Shown: positions 12,001 to 19,900 of the stretch, piece after piece
How positions within the stretch are numbered: position 1 is the first letter of the stretch
How the letters are laid out: each line of letters starts with the position of its first letter
Assembly (NCBI GenBank): GCA_023238725.1
Contig: CM041552.1
Location: forward strand, 14,733,147-14,797,146
Direction of reading: 5' to 3'
Length of the DNA stretch: 64,000 nucleotides
Source: Scortum barcoo
Taxonomy: Eukaryota; Chordata; Actinopteri; Centrarchiformes; Terapontidae
The notes under the pieces: generated by a model
Seen by the model: the letters and a program-made list of their open reading frames with translations, nothing else
What the model was told of the DNA's origin: nothing
The model's database searches: none
Position numbers and translations under genes: made by a program

Positions 12001-13810
12001 ATCCTGGCAAGGACAGATATATCAGCCACTGTGTCAGAGCCAAAGTGGTTTCATGTTAGCATTAGTGCTAATGGCACCATCTCTTCTCTCATTTGTCTTT
12101 AATGTTGTCTAGGTGGATATGTACCAGCCCCACTGACTCCTCAGCAAGGTACCGAACACCCACCTCCTCACATCTGCACCTAAAACAACACAATCAAACA
12201 ACATTATGAAGGGACAATAAGTTTTAGTCACACAAGTGTGCCCTGTACTTCAACCTATTCTCCAATTTCTCTCTCTGCTCGATGGCAGAGGAAGGCAACA
12301 TGTCAGATTATTTAGATGAGATTGGGGAGTGTGTGTTGGTGCTGTGTGTGTTTGTTAGTGCAGATGGCACGGCGCAACCGGTATGAACGCATGATAATCT
12401 GCATTTTCCTGGACATCTGAGATTACTGCTGGCTGGATTATTTCAAGGAAAGCTCTTCCGCTTTCTCAGTCAACAGCATTTTACTATTTTATACTTTTGT
12501 GGCTTCTTACAAATGACCTTTGATGGTGCCTTTAAATGTAAGGAAAGTAGACGGTTGACTCATACACAGATATACATTTAGAAAATCCCTTTGCTTTAGA
12601 GAGTAATAATATAAAGTCATATACAGCATTTCTACATGTGTCACAGGACAGTTCACTTAGCATTGATAAAGTCAGACTGGCCTGTCCCTTAAACTGGAAA
12701 GTGGAGAAAAATCCATGTAATTTTAGATATCACAAGGATATAAAATCTGGAGTCACTCCATTAACACGTTGGAATTGGTCCTGAACATAAACTGTATCCT
12801 GATCATATTGGCTTGTAATTGTTTTTGCGTGAGCGAATGAAACAGCCTGTAGTGTGGTTTAGAAAATTATGAGCCATGGTGCGACAATTCAACTTGACAT
12901 TATATCCCATTCACATCACAATCTTCAACAATCTTACCTCCAAATCGAGTTATTACATTTTCCTTGAAGCTTTTCAGACTGCACCAGCTGATAAAGACTG
13001 TGAGATGTGGTTGAAAGCTGGGGGAAAAAATAGTGAAGAGACCTTAGATTAAGATTATAATGTCATTCTACTATTTCCAAGGATAAAAATGATTGTCGTG
13101 GGCAGATATGTAATATACTATATATATGCACTTTACCTCTTCATCCGTGTGGTTACCACATACACACAGTGATTCAGGTTTGCATGTTCCATTGAATACG
13201 TCTTATCAAGTTTTATCATGAGCTATCTCTTTTTGATACACCAGTGACCTTATTTAGAGCATTAAACCACCACTCCCATAATATGAATTGCTCTTTACCT
13301 GCCACCTTCATCCTCTAATCCATTGGTAATTTCATTCACAGCACCTGTGTTAGGTTCAGTGGTAATAAACATCAATAAGTCCTCTGTGTTTAGTGTCTTA
13401 ACAGCTTCTCTGGGAGACTGGTGGTACAGTATAATTGCTGAATGGATGCAGTGGTCAAACACCACGTCCACTAGTCGTAAACTTCACCCAGCCATGCCGG
13501 GAAAAGAAGTGGAGCACCTCAAGTCATTAAATTTTGCACACAAGAACCATTTTTGGTTAAAGTAAATGACCCTCGGTTGTTTCTTTGTTATTTCGCAGCC
13601 AAAGCAGCCAAGTACGGTCCATTGCAGGGTTTCCTTGGTGGTGTAGGAGGAGGAGGTGTCTACAGAGGTAAAAGACTTACTCTAGAAGCCTGCTACAAAT
13701 ATAGCATGTCCTAACTTATAATATGAAAAGACTAAACTGCACTTCTGGTGGTCTTTGCTGAAGGTGGAGTTGCCGGATGCCAGGGCAAATACTGTGGGAG
13801 GAGGAAGTAG
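20..13810 (+). CDS. eln: Tropoelastin (elastin precursor), 3' part of gene, 26 exons
   Basis: Elastin is the secreted extracellular-matrix monomer that lysyl oxidase cross-links into elastic fibres. Exons read here: 20-52, 244-321, 646-684, 1126-1245, 1430-1537, 1741-1806, 1951-1983, 3243-3359, 3448-3483, 3878-3928, 5523-5549, 5648-5662, 5767-5796, 5984-6010, 6629-6658, 6852-6899, 8228-8287, 8449-8487, 8771-8806, 9114-9176, 10087-10122, 10602-10655, 11177-11209, 12113-12148, 13599-13667, 13764-13810 (about 443 residues). Every internal exon is a multiple of 3 and starts and ends after codon base 1, the hallmark of elastin genes, so any exon can be skipped without a frameshift. Hydrophobic GVPG/GLGGG blocks alternate with lysine blocks (KPPKYG, AAAKAAKYG, KAPKP). 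The end, GCQGKYCGRRK, matches the conserved elastin C-terminus: two cysteines, then a basic tail. The signal peptide and N-terminal exons lie upstream of the window. The a/b paralogue is undetermined. Confidence 0.95.
244..321 (+). CDS. eln: eln exon (window exon 2), hydrophobic
   Basis: The exon is 78 nt, phase 1, between CAACAG and GTAAGT. It encodes a lysine-free Gly/Val/Pro block beginning GVPGAGLGGGGVPGG and ending PGGGYGG. This is an elastomeric hydrophobic domain. Confidence 0.92.
330..430. repeat. Short non-LTR retrotransposon 3'-tail-like remnant
   Basis: The intron sequence around 345-405 (AAGAATCTTTATTGTGATCA, then a short A-rich stretch) resembles the 3' tail of common fish LINEs. 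The match is from memory and short. The class is unassigned. Confidence 0.3.
646..684 (+). CDS. eln: eln exon (window exon 3), KP-type cross-link
   Basis: The exon is 39 nt, phase 1, between GACAG and GTGAGA. It reads GYGTGAGVKPPKFG, a proline-type cross-link block with Phe in place of the usual Tyr after the second lysine. Confidence 0.92.
1126..1245 (+). CDS. eln: eln exon (window exon 4), hydrophobic plus KA-type cross-link
   Basis: The exon is 120 nt, phase 1, between TTTCAG and GTATAA. A glycine-rich half (GLGTGGLGG, GGVPGAGLGGG) runs into QYSAAAKAAKYG, an alanine-type cross-link helix. It is nearly the same as the next exon, with about four extra residues (around AGETG). This indicates tandem exon duplication. 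Confidence 0.95.
1430..1537 (+). CDS. eln: eln exon (window exon 5), duplicate of exon 4
   Basis: The exon is 108 nt, phase 1, between TTCCAG and GTCAGT. It carries the same GLGTGGLGG ... GGVPGAGLGGG, QYSAAAKAAKYG layout as the exon at 1126-1245, mostly with synonymous or small differences. It is the second member of a tandem duplicate pair about 300 bp apart. Confidence 0.95.
1741..1806 (+). CDS. eln: eln exon (window exon 6), hydrophobic
   Basis: The exon is 66 nt, phase 1, after the acceptor AAATTAG and before GTAGTG. It encodes GVAGGAGTGGTGVGVPGGVG and a few more glycine-rich residues, with no lysine. Confidence 0.9.
1951..1983 (+). CDS. eln: eln exon (window exon 7), KP-type cross-link
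   Basis: The exon is 33 nt, phase 1, between TTTTGCAG and GTAAGA. It reads GYPAGGKPPKYG. The 1.26 kb intron that follows contains an antisense LINE remnant. Confidence 0.93.
2040..2975 (-). mobile_element. Decayed, internally deleted non-LTR retrotransposon (LINE) in eln intron
   Basis: Read on the minus strand, this has three pieces of one LINE polyprotein in order. The first is an endonuclease-side piece around 2820-2640 (KTELVWEVQQGKIDIAVV, then TSAYTTDCGMKLLDSL). The second is a reverse-transcriptase piece around 2470-2360 (LFTLAGLLEESWKF, then VYMCFVELLKAYD, palm motif A region). The third is the extreme C-terminus around 2150-2060 (GIPYEELEDMAWANHLWATLF, cf. the usual PPEELEE..REVWASLL ending). 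It spans about 0.9 kb instead of 3 kb or more and carries frameshifts, so it is dead. The same family occurs at 45330-46620. The clade (Rex1/CR1-like?) is not certain. Confidence 0.8.
3243..3359 (+). CDS. eln: eln exon (window exon 8), hydrophobic with terminal lysine
   Basis: The exon is 117 nt, phase 1, between CTTACAG and GTAAAG. It starts GVTGVGLGVPGATPG and ends GGTGVPVKPG. The middle holds unusual polar residues (ISGGPDGSAVLV) for an elastin hydrophobic block. A cryptic CAG|GTACAG lies inside. Confidence 0.9.
3448..3483 (+). CDS. eln: eln exon (window exon 9)
   Basis: The exon is 36 nt, phase 1, between TTTACAG and GTACGA. It reads AKDVGLAGTPRPG. The single lysine with Asp and Arg makes it an atypical, polar elastin exon. 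Confidence 0.85.
3878..3928 (+). CDS. eln: eln exon (window exon 10), acidic Pro-rich
   Basis: The exon is 51 nt, phase 1, between TTGGCAG and GTAAGA. It reads EPTPIAESGKAPEVPQP and ends with A as the first base of the next codon, where other exons end with G. It has no glycine-valine repeat and several glutamates. The frame joins cleanly to the exon at 5523. It is supported by splice consensus and phase more than by similarity. Confidence 0.75.
3929..5522 (+). other. eln: eln intron, 1.6 kb
   Basis: AT-rich intron with a TA tract at about 5421-5446. I see no further convincing elastin exon and no identifiable transposon in it. Confidence 0.7.
5421..5447. repeat. (TA)n microsatellite
   Basis: About 27 nt of alternating T and A in an eln intron, about 75 bp upstream of the next acceptor. 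Confidence 0.9.
5523..5549 (+). CDS. eln: eln exon (window exon 11), short hydrophobic
   Basis: The exon is 27 nt, phase 1, between TTGACAG and GTAAGT. With the preceding A it reads ISGGVIQPGG. It is the first of a run of very short exons. Confidence 0.8.
5648..5662 (+). CDS. eln: eln micro-exon (window exon 12), 15 nt
   Basis: Fifteen nt between TTTCACAG and GTAAAT, phase 1, reading AGTSVG with the split codons. It is supported by the strong acceptor, correct phase at both ends and Gly/Val/Ala content. It is short enough that transcript evidence would be wanted. Confidence 0.7.
5767..5796 (+). CDS. eln: eln exon (window exon 13)
   Basis: The exon is 30 nt, phase 1, between GTTACAG and GTAAGA. 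It reads GGAGVPAPSGG and has no cross-link lysine. Confidence 0.87.
5984..6010 (+). CDS. eln: eln exon (window exon 14)
   Basis: The exon is 27 nt, phase 1, between TGTTTTAG and GTGAGT. It reads VGTKGQGQPG, with a lone lysine and glutamine-rich content. Confidence 0.83.
6629..6658 (+). CDS. eln: eln exon (window exon 15)
   Basis: The exon is 30 nt, phase 1, between CCTATAG and GTAGGC. It reads VGTGVQQQPGG. Its VGT start resembles the preceding exon, suggesting a related duplicated pair. Confidence 0.83.
6852..6899 (+). CDS. eln: eln exon (window exon 16), KAPKP cross-link
   Basis: The exon is 48 nt, phase 1, between GTTTTCAG and GTAACT. It reads GVGVGTGVKAPKPFIPG. The Lys-Ala-Pro-Lys-Pro block recurs in the exon at 9114. 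Confidence 0.92.
6992..7195 (+). repeat. Dispersed fish repeat (SINE/LINE-tail-like)
   Basis: The sequence runs from CAGGGAGAGGGATCCCTCAT through TTTTTCCTGACCC, ACAGATTGTAAAGCCCTCAG and GGGCTTTAAATAAATGAATT. I recognise this as a very common interspersed teleost repeat that ends in a short AT-rich tail. I do not know its formal class. Confidence 0.65.
8228..8287 (+). CDS. eln: eln exon (window exon 17), hydrophobic, GC donor
   Basis: The exon is 60 nt, phase 1, after the acceptor CTCCAAAG. It reads GTGTGVGIGGGGYPYSGTYG plus a split Gly. The only donor that keeps phase 1 is GAG|GCAGGT, i.e. a GC-AG intron. The next GT, a few bases on, would break the frame. It is a tyrosine-rich hydrophobic block. 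Confidence 0.85.
8449..8487 (+). CDS. eln: eln exon (window exon 18)
   Basis: The exon is 39 nt, phase 1, after a T-rich tract and CAAAAG, before GTCAGA. It reads GGAGIPLASGGYQG. Confidence 0.87.
8619..8655. repeat. (ATT)n microsatellite
   Basis: Imperfect ATT/TTA trinucleotide tract inside an eln intron, about 115 bp upstream of the next exon. Confidence 0.85.
8771..8806 (+). CDS. eln: eln exon (window exon 19), Tyr/His-rich
   Basis: The exon is 36 nt, phase 1, between GATTCAG and GTATGT. It reads EGYRPYHHGYGQG. The Tyr/His/Arg content is unusual for elastin, but the frame and splice sites are consistent. Confidence 0.8.
9114..9176 (+). CDS. eln: eln exon (window exon 20), KAPKP cross-link
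   Basis: The exon is 63 nt, phase 1, between GTGACAG and GTAAAG. It begins GGLTYPSAVGLGGGG and ends AKAPKPG, a second Lys-Ala-Pro-Lys-Pro cross-link block like that at 6852. Confidence 0.92.
9350..9524. mobile_element. hAT-like MITE
   Basis: It starts CAGTGCTGGAAGAAGTATTC, contains runs of AAGTAAAAGTAC/AAGTACTTAAGT, and ends TACTTTCCATGACTG, an imperfect terminal inverted repeat of the start. It is a familiar teleost non-autonomous DNA element with no coding capacity. No clear target-site duplication is seen. Confidence 0.65.
10087..10122 (+). CDS. eln: eln exon (window exon 21)
   Basis: The exon is 36 nt, phase 1, between GAACAG and GTGAGG. It reads GYGNIGAGGYQPG. The 910-base intron before it holds the MITE at 9350-9524 and nothing else I can name. 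Confidence 0.88.
10602..10655 (+). CDS. eln: eln exon (window exon 22), Tyr/Gln-rich
   Basis: The exon is 54 nt, phase 1, between TTTTACAG and GTACTA. It reads GAASVVPGYGGYPQQYYQG. Confidence 0.88.
11177..11209 (+). CDS. eln: eln exon (window exon 23) with an internal cysteine
   Basis: The exon is 33 nt, phase 1, between GGATCAG and GTAACA. It reads GGGLKPSCQQSG. The cysteine is unexpected because elastin normally keeps its cysteines in the C-terminal exon. Good splice sites and phase argue that it is a real exon. Confidence 0.75.
11210..12112 (+). other. eln: eln intron, 0.9 kb
   Basis: AT-rich sequence. No exon, RNA gene or recognisable repeat was found. Confidence 0.6.
12113..12148 (+). 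CDS. eln: eln exon (window exon 24)
   Basis: The exon is 36 nt, phase 1, between TTGTCTAG and GTACCG. It reads GGYVPAPLTPQQG. Confidence 0.87.
12149..13598 (+). other. eln: eln intron, 1.45 kb
   Basis: No convincing exon. A CACAG|CACCTGTG site at about 13338 has no phase-compatible donor. No transposon was recognised. Confidence 0.6.
13599..13667 (+). CDS. eln: eln penultimate exon, KA-type cross-link
   Basis: The exon is 69 nt, phase 1, between TTCGCAG and GTAAAA. It reads AKAAKYGPLQGFLGG, then VGGGGVYRG. The alanine-type cross-link opens the exon just before the C-terminal tail exon, as in other vertebrate elastins. Confidence 0.95.
13764..13810 (+). CDS. eln: eln last coding exon, two-Cys basic C-terminus and stop
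   Basis: After the acceptor GCTGAAG the reading is GGVAGCQGKYCGRRK and TAG at 13808-13810. The pattern of two cysteines and a terminal basic cluster is the conserved elastin tail. It forms the single intramolecular disulfide and helps microfibril/integrin interaction in mammals. Confidence 0.97.
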
Positions 13811-15340
13811 AGGATCTCTTGAGATCCAGAGTGACCTCAAGAAACCATGGTGCTACTGCATGATCTAGAATGTACATTTTATATGCAAACAAACCCCATT
13901 AGAAAACCTGTAAAGATTTTTTTTTTTTTACTTACTTGACTTCAACGTCTGTTTTCTACAAACCCACCGACCCAGAATTTTGTACACGTTCTGATGCGAC
14001 GTCTGGTATTGATTTGTGCCTTTAATCATTAATGAGGCAAAGTTAATCAGCTTTAACTCCCCATACTGCACCAGCCTACTTAAAATACAAAGAGTGTGTT
14101 TGTGTCACCATGTGTTGCTCTTGTGTGTGTGTGTGTTTAATGTGCCGTGCGTATGCTTGTACTGTTGTGCGAAAGACTGTCTGAACCTTCGGCTGCAAAT
14201 GTGACCTATGAATGATTTCCCTTTTGGTTTTAATCCTAAAGCAAGGTGAACTGTCCTCGGCGTTAGAGCCCAACACTGTTATCACCTCGCCGTGCAGAGC
14301 TCGTCACCTCTCTGGCATGTCGGAGGGGTCGGGTTGGTTGTCCGGAAACTGATGAAATGTGCCCAATCTCAGCATCGTTTCTGGCTCCCTTGTCTTCTCC
14401 ACTGCTATTTTAGACCTGCTGGGTATAAAGCAGCGGGAAGTGGGGCTCCGGCCAACCCATCTGCTCTCAGTAACTTTGCTGATTCTAGTTGCTATGCAGT
14501 TCAGTTTTCTCAGCATTTTTAGTGTTGCCAAATTTGTGATGTATGAAGAGCAGTTTCTGCTCTGAGGAATGGTATGCTGAAGACAACCAAAAAGTGTTTG
14601 ATCGATTACAGGATGGGAAAGCCTTTTACTTCCAAGTAGATTAAAATATTATTCAGATGCTACTCTGACATGTACATTATGTGTGTATGAATGAATGTAT
14701 GAATTATGTGTCACTGTCCTAAAGTCCGGGATGGATGGCTTTAGTCTGCTTCAAATGTTTAGTCTCATTGCAGCAGTTATTTACATTTATGTAACTTGTG
14801 ATTATTCAAAATTTTTTGCACCATGCTTTGACTCATAGCTTTATTGTTATCAGGAATGTGTGAACATAAAACAAGAACAAGCCTTTGCTTCTGCATTTAT
14901 TCACTGTTTAAAATTGTAATACAGAATAAGACTTTGTTTAGTGGCTGTGTTTATGTGAGGTGTAAGCTCCCATTGTTCTTCATTTACTTGAGCTGCTTTT
15001 TTTAAAGGCTAACTGACCAAGGGTTCATGAGCGCTGTTGCCAAGTGACTCCATCTCTTTCTTTAACTGTGTACTGTATTTTGTACTAATTTGATGTTAGC
15101 TGGCTTCAGCCCCCTCACTCTGTGCTGTGTAAGAACTGGCTTTGAGCCCTGCTGGGTCAGACCTTGTCTTATGTGCCGTGGGATACTCTTCATCTTTATT
15201 TAAAACTGTTTTTTATAAGGAGGAACAATGTGGTTTTGCACTTTTTATATTTCCACGACATACATGTGACCTGTTCCCGGATATCCTGGCATTTTATTTG
15301 CTTCATCAAGTAACAAAATAAAATGTGTTTAAAGATCTTG
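13811..15340 (+). other. eln: eln 3' UTR
   Basis: About 1.5 kb of non-coding sequence from the stop codon to just past the poly(A) signal. It includes a short TG tract near 14121-14135. No internal AATAAA was noticed before 15317. Confidence 0.75.
15317..15322 (+). terminator. eln: eln polyadenylation signal AATAAA
   Basis: Canonical hexamer followed within about 20-40 bases by TG/T-rich sequence (GTGTTTAAAGATCTTGTGTC), the usual downstream element. Confidence 0.75.
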
Positions 15341-16564
15341 TGTCTTCCCTTTGTTTTTCCCTCCTCTTTGTATGTGCATTCCTCCAGAGCAGCTTGTCCT
15401 GAGAGCTGATCAAAACCACCTGGACCCGGGTGTCCTGGTAGACCAGTTTGCTATAGGCCACATACCACATAGCAATAATATCTCAACTTCAAGTCCTGGG
15501 ACCTCAGTTCTGCTAAATCTTTACCGTCTGTCCCACTGGGCAAAATGAATCAGAAACCATCAGAGTCTGTGTATTTTTAACATCTGATATGCCTGATTTG
15601 GCAGCGCTCTTCATTGTAATGACAACAAACCCCAGATTAAGGACAGACGTTTTGCCTGTGGTGACTCTAAACTCTGTTCTTGTTGTGCCAGCTGGAAAAA
15701 ATGAACTGCTGAAGATCTCCAGGGAGGACCACTGACCCGCATCCTGTAGAAGTAGCTTACACCGTTGTTCCATCACCTCCACTCCCGTGCTGTTGTCCCA
15801 CTTTAGAAATACTACTGTGTGACTATGGAACTGCAGTATAATGCAACAAGTTCCATTTTAAACAGTCAAATTATACCAAAGGAGATGATGATTGTGTCTT
15901 AATAGTTTCTTAAAAGTAAGTTGGTAAGTAAATTACTGTTGTGTCCTGGGACTGCATGTTGCATTAAAATACTGTTGTTTATTTCAAAAATTGCTTTCAG
16001 CGCACACATCAGCACTTCCACTTTAGCTGATATCAGCTTATTTTACCACTTAGAGAACACGTCAATAGCATATCATCTATTTTCATCTTTTTTTCATTAA
16101 CATTTCCACTGGTTTCCTCTCACACTTTCCAGCTGACACTTGAACTGCTTTTAGTCATTACATGCCACCTGCCATTTCATCTGCTTTCATCTCTGACTCT
16201 AACATTTCAACTGATTTTACTGTATTTCTCTGCAACTGAAATCTCAGCTGATTTAATCTCTTAACCTTTAACATTTCCACACATTTTATCTCAGTGAATG
16301 CACTTTACAGCTGAACTGTTTTCATCACCTCCACATTAAATGACACTTTAAACTCTTTCAGTGCTTCAGACACTTCTACTTCATGTGCTTCAGCTTACCA
16401 ATCAGCATAGTTTCAAAAGCTTCAAGGCCTCAACATCACAAACATACTTGTTACTTGTGACTGTTTCACATGGGTCAACTGCTGCCAGCACGTTTAAATG
16501 TTTCATTCTGAAGTTGAAAATCAACAGAGATAAAGGATGATATAGTTACTTAGTAGTTACCAAA
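15341..16564. other. eln-limk1 intergenic spacer
   Basis: About 1.2 kb with no gene. Its right half is the degenerate repeat listed separately. The limk1 promoter follows. Confidence 0.75.
15990..16440. repeat. Degenerate short-period tandem repeat
   Basis: Variants of a unit like ACATTTCAACTGATTTTA (also CATTTCATCTGCTTTCA, ACATTTCCACTGGTTT, CTTTACAGCTGAACTGTTTTC) recur about every 20-35 bases. This is a diverged minisatellite-like block about 0.15-0.9 kb upstream of the limk1 start. It has no coding potential. Confidence 0.6.
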
Positions 16565-16975
16565 CCCTCCGCGGTGTGCGCTGCACTGCCTCCCCCTCCT
16601 CCCCGCCCTCTGCATTAATTATCCGGGGAGTGTCTCTGGTTGGCCGGCCCGCGTCTTCCTCTCTGCCCGGCTCCGCGGCCTCATTGGTCGGCGGCTCTCT
16701 TGAATGAAGCGCCGCAGAAACGTGCGGACCGGAGGAGTCTGTGGGCCGCCGCAGGGAGCGACCGACTCACAGCAACACGACCGCCGGGCGGGCTGTGCTG
16801 GTGGCCGCACGCCGGATCTCCTGTCGACCAGAGGCGGCTGGCTCTCTCCCGGAGCTCGGTGTCGGAGAGTGAATGAGGTTGATGCTGCTCTGCTGCACCT
16901 GGAAGGACGAACGCATGGGAGAGGAGGAAGGTAAGAGAAGGAGCCGCTTGCGGGGCGGGAGGTGCAGCTCTGCTC
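16565..16975 (+). promoter_or_regulatory. limk1: limk1 CpG-rich promoter and 5' UTR
   Basis: GC content and CpG density rise sharply here compared with flanking AT-rich DNA (GGCCGGCCC, CTCCGCGGCC, GCGCCGCAG, GCCGCCGCAG). An inverted CCAAT box (TCATTGGTCGGC, about 16681-16692) is present and there is no TATA box, as expected for a broad CpG-island promoter. The block runs through the 5' UTR and the first coding exon. The exact transcription start is not visible. Confidence 0.7.
16873..16930 (+). CDS. limk1: limk1 exon 1, start codon and Cys-Cys N-terminus
   Basis: ATG at 16873 opens MRLMLLCCTWKDERMGEEE, almost the same as the human LIMK1 start, then the GTAAGA donor (phase 1). The Cys7-Cys8 pair is the motif reported to be palmitoylated in mammalian LIMK1. 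The start context is weak (T at -3), but the protein similarity fixes the start. Confidence 0.96.
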
Positions 16976-19900
16976 CACACACACACACACACACACACAC
17001 AGAGGGGGGATGCTGCACCGAAACTGGATGCAAATGTGATATGTGATGCTTTTAACCATATTTCTTCTCGTATTGGGAGTCACACGCAGACAGCGGCAGG
17101 CTGCATGTCCATGTCGTGCTGCGACTGAAGCCATGTTTTCTCTCCGAGCGGATGCACCCGTTCATGTTTGGATGCAAGAGCTCACCCTCAGGCCGTGCAC
17201 AGTGCTCATCTGCAAGAAATATCCAAAGATAGCTGAAGATGTTCTGCTTAGAAACTGGTTGTTACGCAGAATAACATGAAGACTCTGTGGGAGGGGTCGC
17301 GTAAAATTACACAATTTTAAAAGGTGCAGGTTGAAGTTGTGGGTTTGCGCAACATCATCTAAAGCTCCCACAAAGTTGGATTTCAATTTACAACATTTAA
17401 GAGGCATTTTCCCGACGTGGAGCTGCACATTTATGTCTTCAAAGATTAAAATCCACCCAGATTTCTTCAGCTGTTTCGTCGTGTGGGACTGGTATTGATT
17501 TGATAATGACAGTAGGTAGGTGATAACACCTTATTAGCACAGTTGGTTGAAAGCAACATTAAATGGGGAAATCAATCTAAACAGTGGTTCCCAACGTGCA
17601 TAGTGCATAGTAAATATACACTTAGTAAATATACACTTTAGATGATTAACAGAAGGTGGTAACAATAAAATACAACATATGTGTTTGTGTGTCTTAGCTG
17701 AGGAAAGTGTGTCCTCTCTGAGACCTTTGCAGACACCAGAGGTAAAGAGGACACAATAATCAGTGGGGGTAATGCTCCATAATGAAGAGATGAGCTGAAG
17801 AATATGAATTAGTAAAGATGTTAGGTGAAGGGAAAGAAGAGAAAAGGCATCAGCAGCATGACCCAGACCTGACCACGAGCCAATACGATCAATAAAAGTA
17901 CTACAACAGAGCGGCTCACTCAGGCATTACAGTAAAGAGCTGGCCGCACCAAACCTCTGCCAACACAGCTTTCAAATGGACGTCTGAATAATCGGGCAAA
18001 AGTTTCTCTTGTGATACAAGATCGATACAGCAGTACCAGTAACCAGATGTTGTGTTGCGGGAGGCAGATGTGTCTTTGAACTGTGAACCAATCTGCATTC
18101 TGCATTTTACTTCTTTATAGCTGTTTTGCATTCGGGGTACGTGGTGCTGTCACACATTGCTTAGTTTCAGTTGTCACTAAAAGCTGCACTTCAAAATGCA
18201 GTAAATATGATTTTTACGGAATATGATCAATTGTTTTTCTCAAAAACAGGATGTTTTATTACCAACAATAATGATTATTGTAGGTAATGCATTGTTCAGC
18301 ACCTATTCAGATCAGATTTCAATGTAAACATCAGTTCACAAGCTGAAATCGTATCTTCTTTTACTTTGAGAAGATGAACTTTCTGTTACTCTGATGTGAC
18401 AAAGAGGCTTCTGAGTGTTCCTAGCATTATTTTTTAATTTGCTGCAAGTGTAGGATCTGGGACATTATTTGAACTTGCAGACATTTTTAGGCCCCAAGAG
18501 TGAACGTACAACGCTTCGGCAATGATGGTAATGAAATGCTGACAGTGCAGGAGTTACATGAGGAAGTTACAGTAATCATCTTTAGCTTCTTCACCCTTCC
18601 CACAAACAGAAAAAAACTGATAACCACAAAGGAACTGTGTTAACTGGCCGCCATGTTTATATTTGTTGTTGCTTTGCATCTGTGCCTATTAATGCCTCAT
18701 CACCTCCTGCTCAGGATGTAAAGGACTTGTGATGTGTTCTCAGGCAAATAATGTGCAGCAGCGATAATATCTGCTGAGTGTGGCCCGAACATCTGCTGTC
18801 TGCTGTCACTTCGTCCTTTCCAATGAACATATTTATGTCAGCAGAAAACATGCTGCTGCTCTCCCTTTAGTGCTTTAGATCAGAGAATTAATTGTTCTAG
18901 ATCTGCGAAATTGCTTTTTCCAGAAACTCTAATCATAATTAACATTTTCCTCATTAGAGGGTGGGAGGATCATCTCGTGGAAACAGTTCCTATGGACCTG
19001 ATAGGTCCAAGTAGAAACAAAAGTTTCTTTCTAAGAATCTTTGTATTTTACTTCAGTCACTCAGATGTTGAATGTTGATATTGAGATAAATATGAAAGTT
19101 TAAACTTAAAGTATGGAGTGTGTATGTTAAATGTAAAGATGTTTCAGTCTCTTACACTCAGCTTTGGTCATTACTCATTATTAGCTCCACACAGGCTTCT
19201 TCCCCTTTGACCAAAAAAACCTTAAGGTAACATCACAGATGCTACGTCCAATTTTTCTGTGCTCTGTGAGGTGGTTCAGTAATGTGGTAGGCATAAAATG
19301 ACTATTATGCTTTCTTTGACTAGAGTTTTCTGGAATGATCAGTAAGAATTTGAATTGCTGGCCTATTTGATTTCGATTTAACTCAATTTCAGAAGCAGGT
19401 ATTGGCCAAAACTTAACATGAAATCAAATAGTACAGTCTTGTGAAACTGTCCTTATTGGACAAGAAAATGTCTCAAAATTGTTCTAAAATTGGAGGCAAC
19501 AGGTTTCCATTATTTCAGGTTTTAATTATTTCACCTAATATGATAACTTTGACACCAAAAGCTGAAGACTTTCCATGAAATAGTGCAACAGATCAATCGC
19601 TACACCCCTGCTGAGGCACACTCTCATTAAAAATGCCTGTCGGCCATCTGTGGCCGCCGACACACGAGTTCACTGTAGCCGCTGTTAAATGTTGCACATC
19701 TGTCAGTGGTGGTGATGGATTGTCACATGGGCATTCAGTATCTGGGGTTTGAGCCTGATTTGCATTGAAGGCTGCGAAGGGATAGAGATAGCAGCCGCAT
19801 ACAAACACACATCAGCAATTATTACACCTCATCAAAGAACTGATGTTGATATTATGCATGATGAGCTATAAGATGGTGGGTATCAGTGTGTCCTTTGACC

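Noticed and set aside
13338..13368. Possible elastin exon after TTCACAG (APVLGSV)
   Set aside because: The only nearby donor (GTG|GTAATA) leaves phase 0, while every elastin exon here is phase 1.
16619..17134. 171-residue minus-strand open frame across the limk1 CpG island
   Set aside because: GC-rich DNA lowers stop frequency. The translation includes a (TG)n-derived Val-Cys run and resembles no family.
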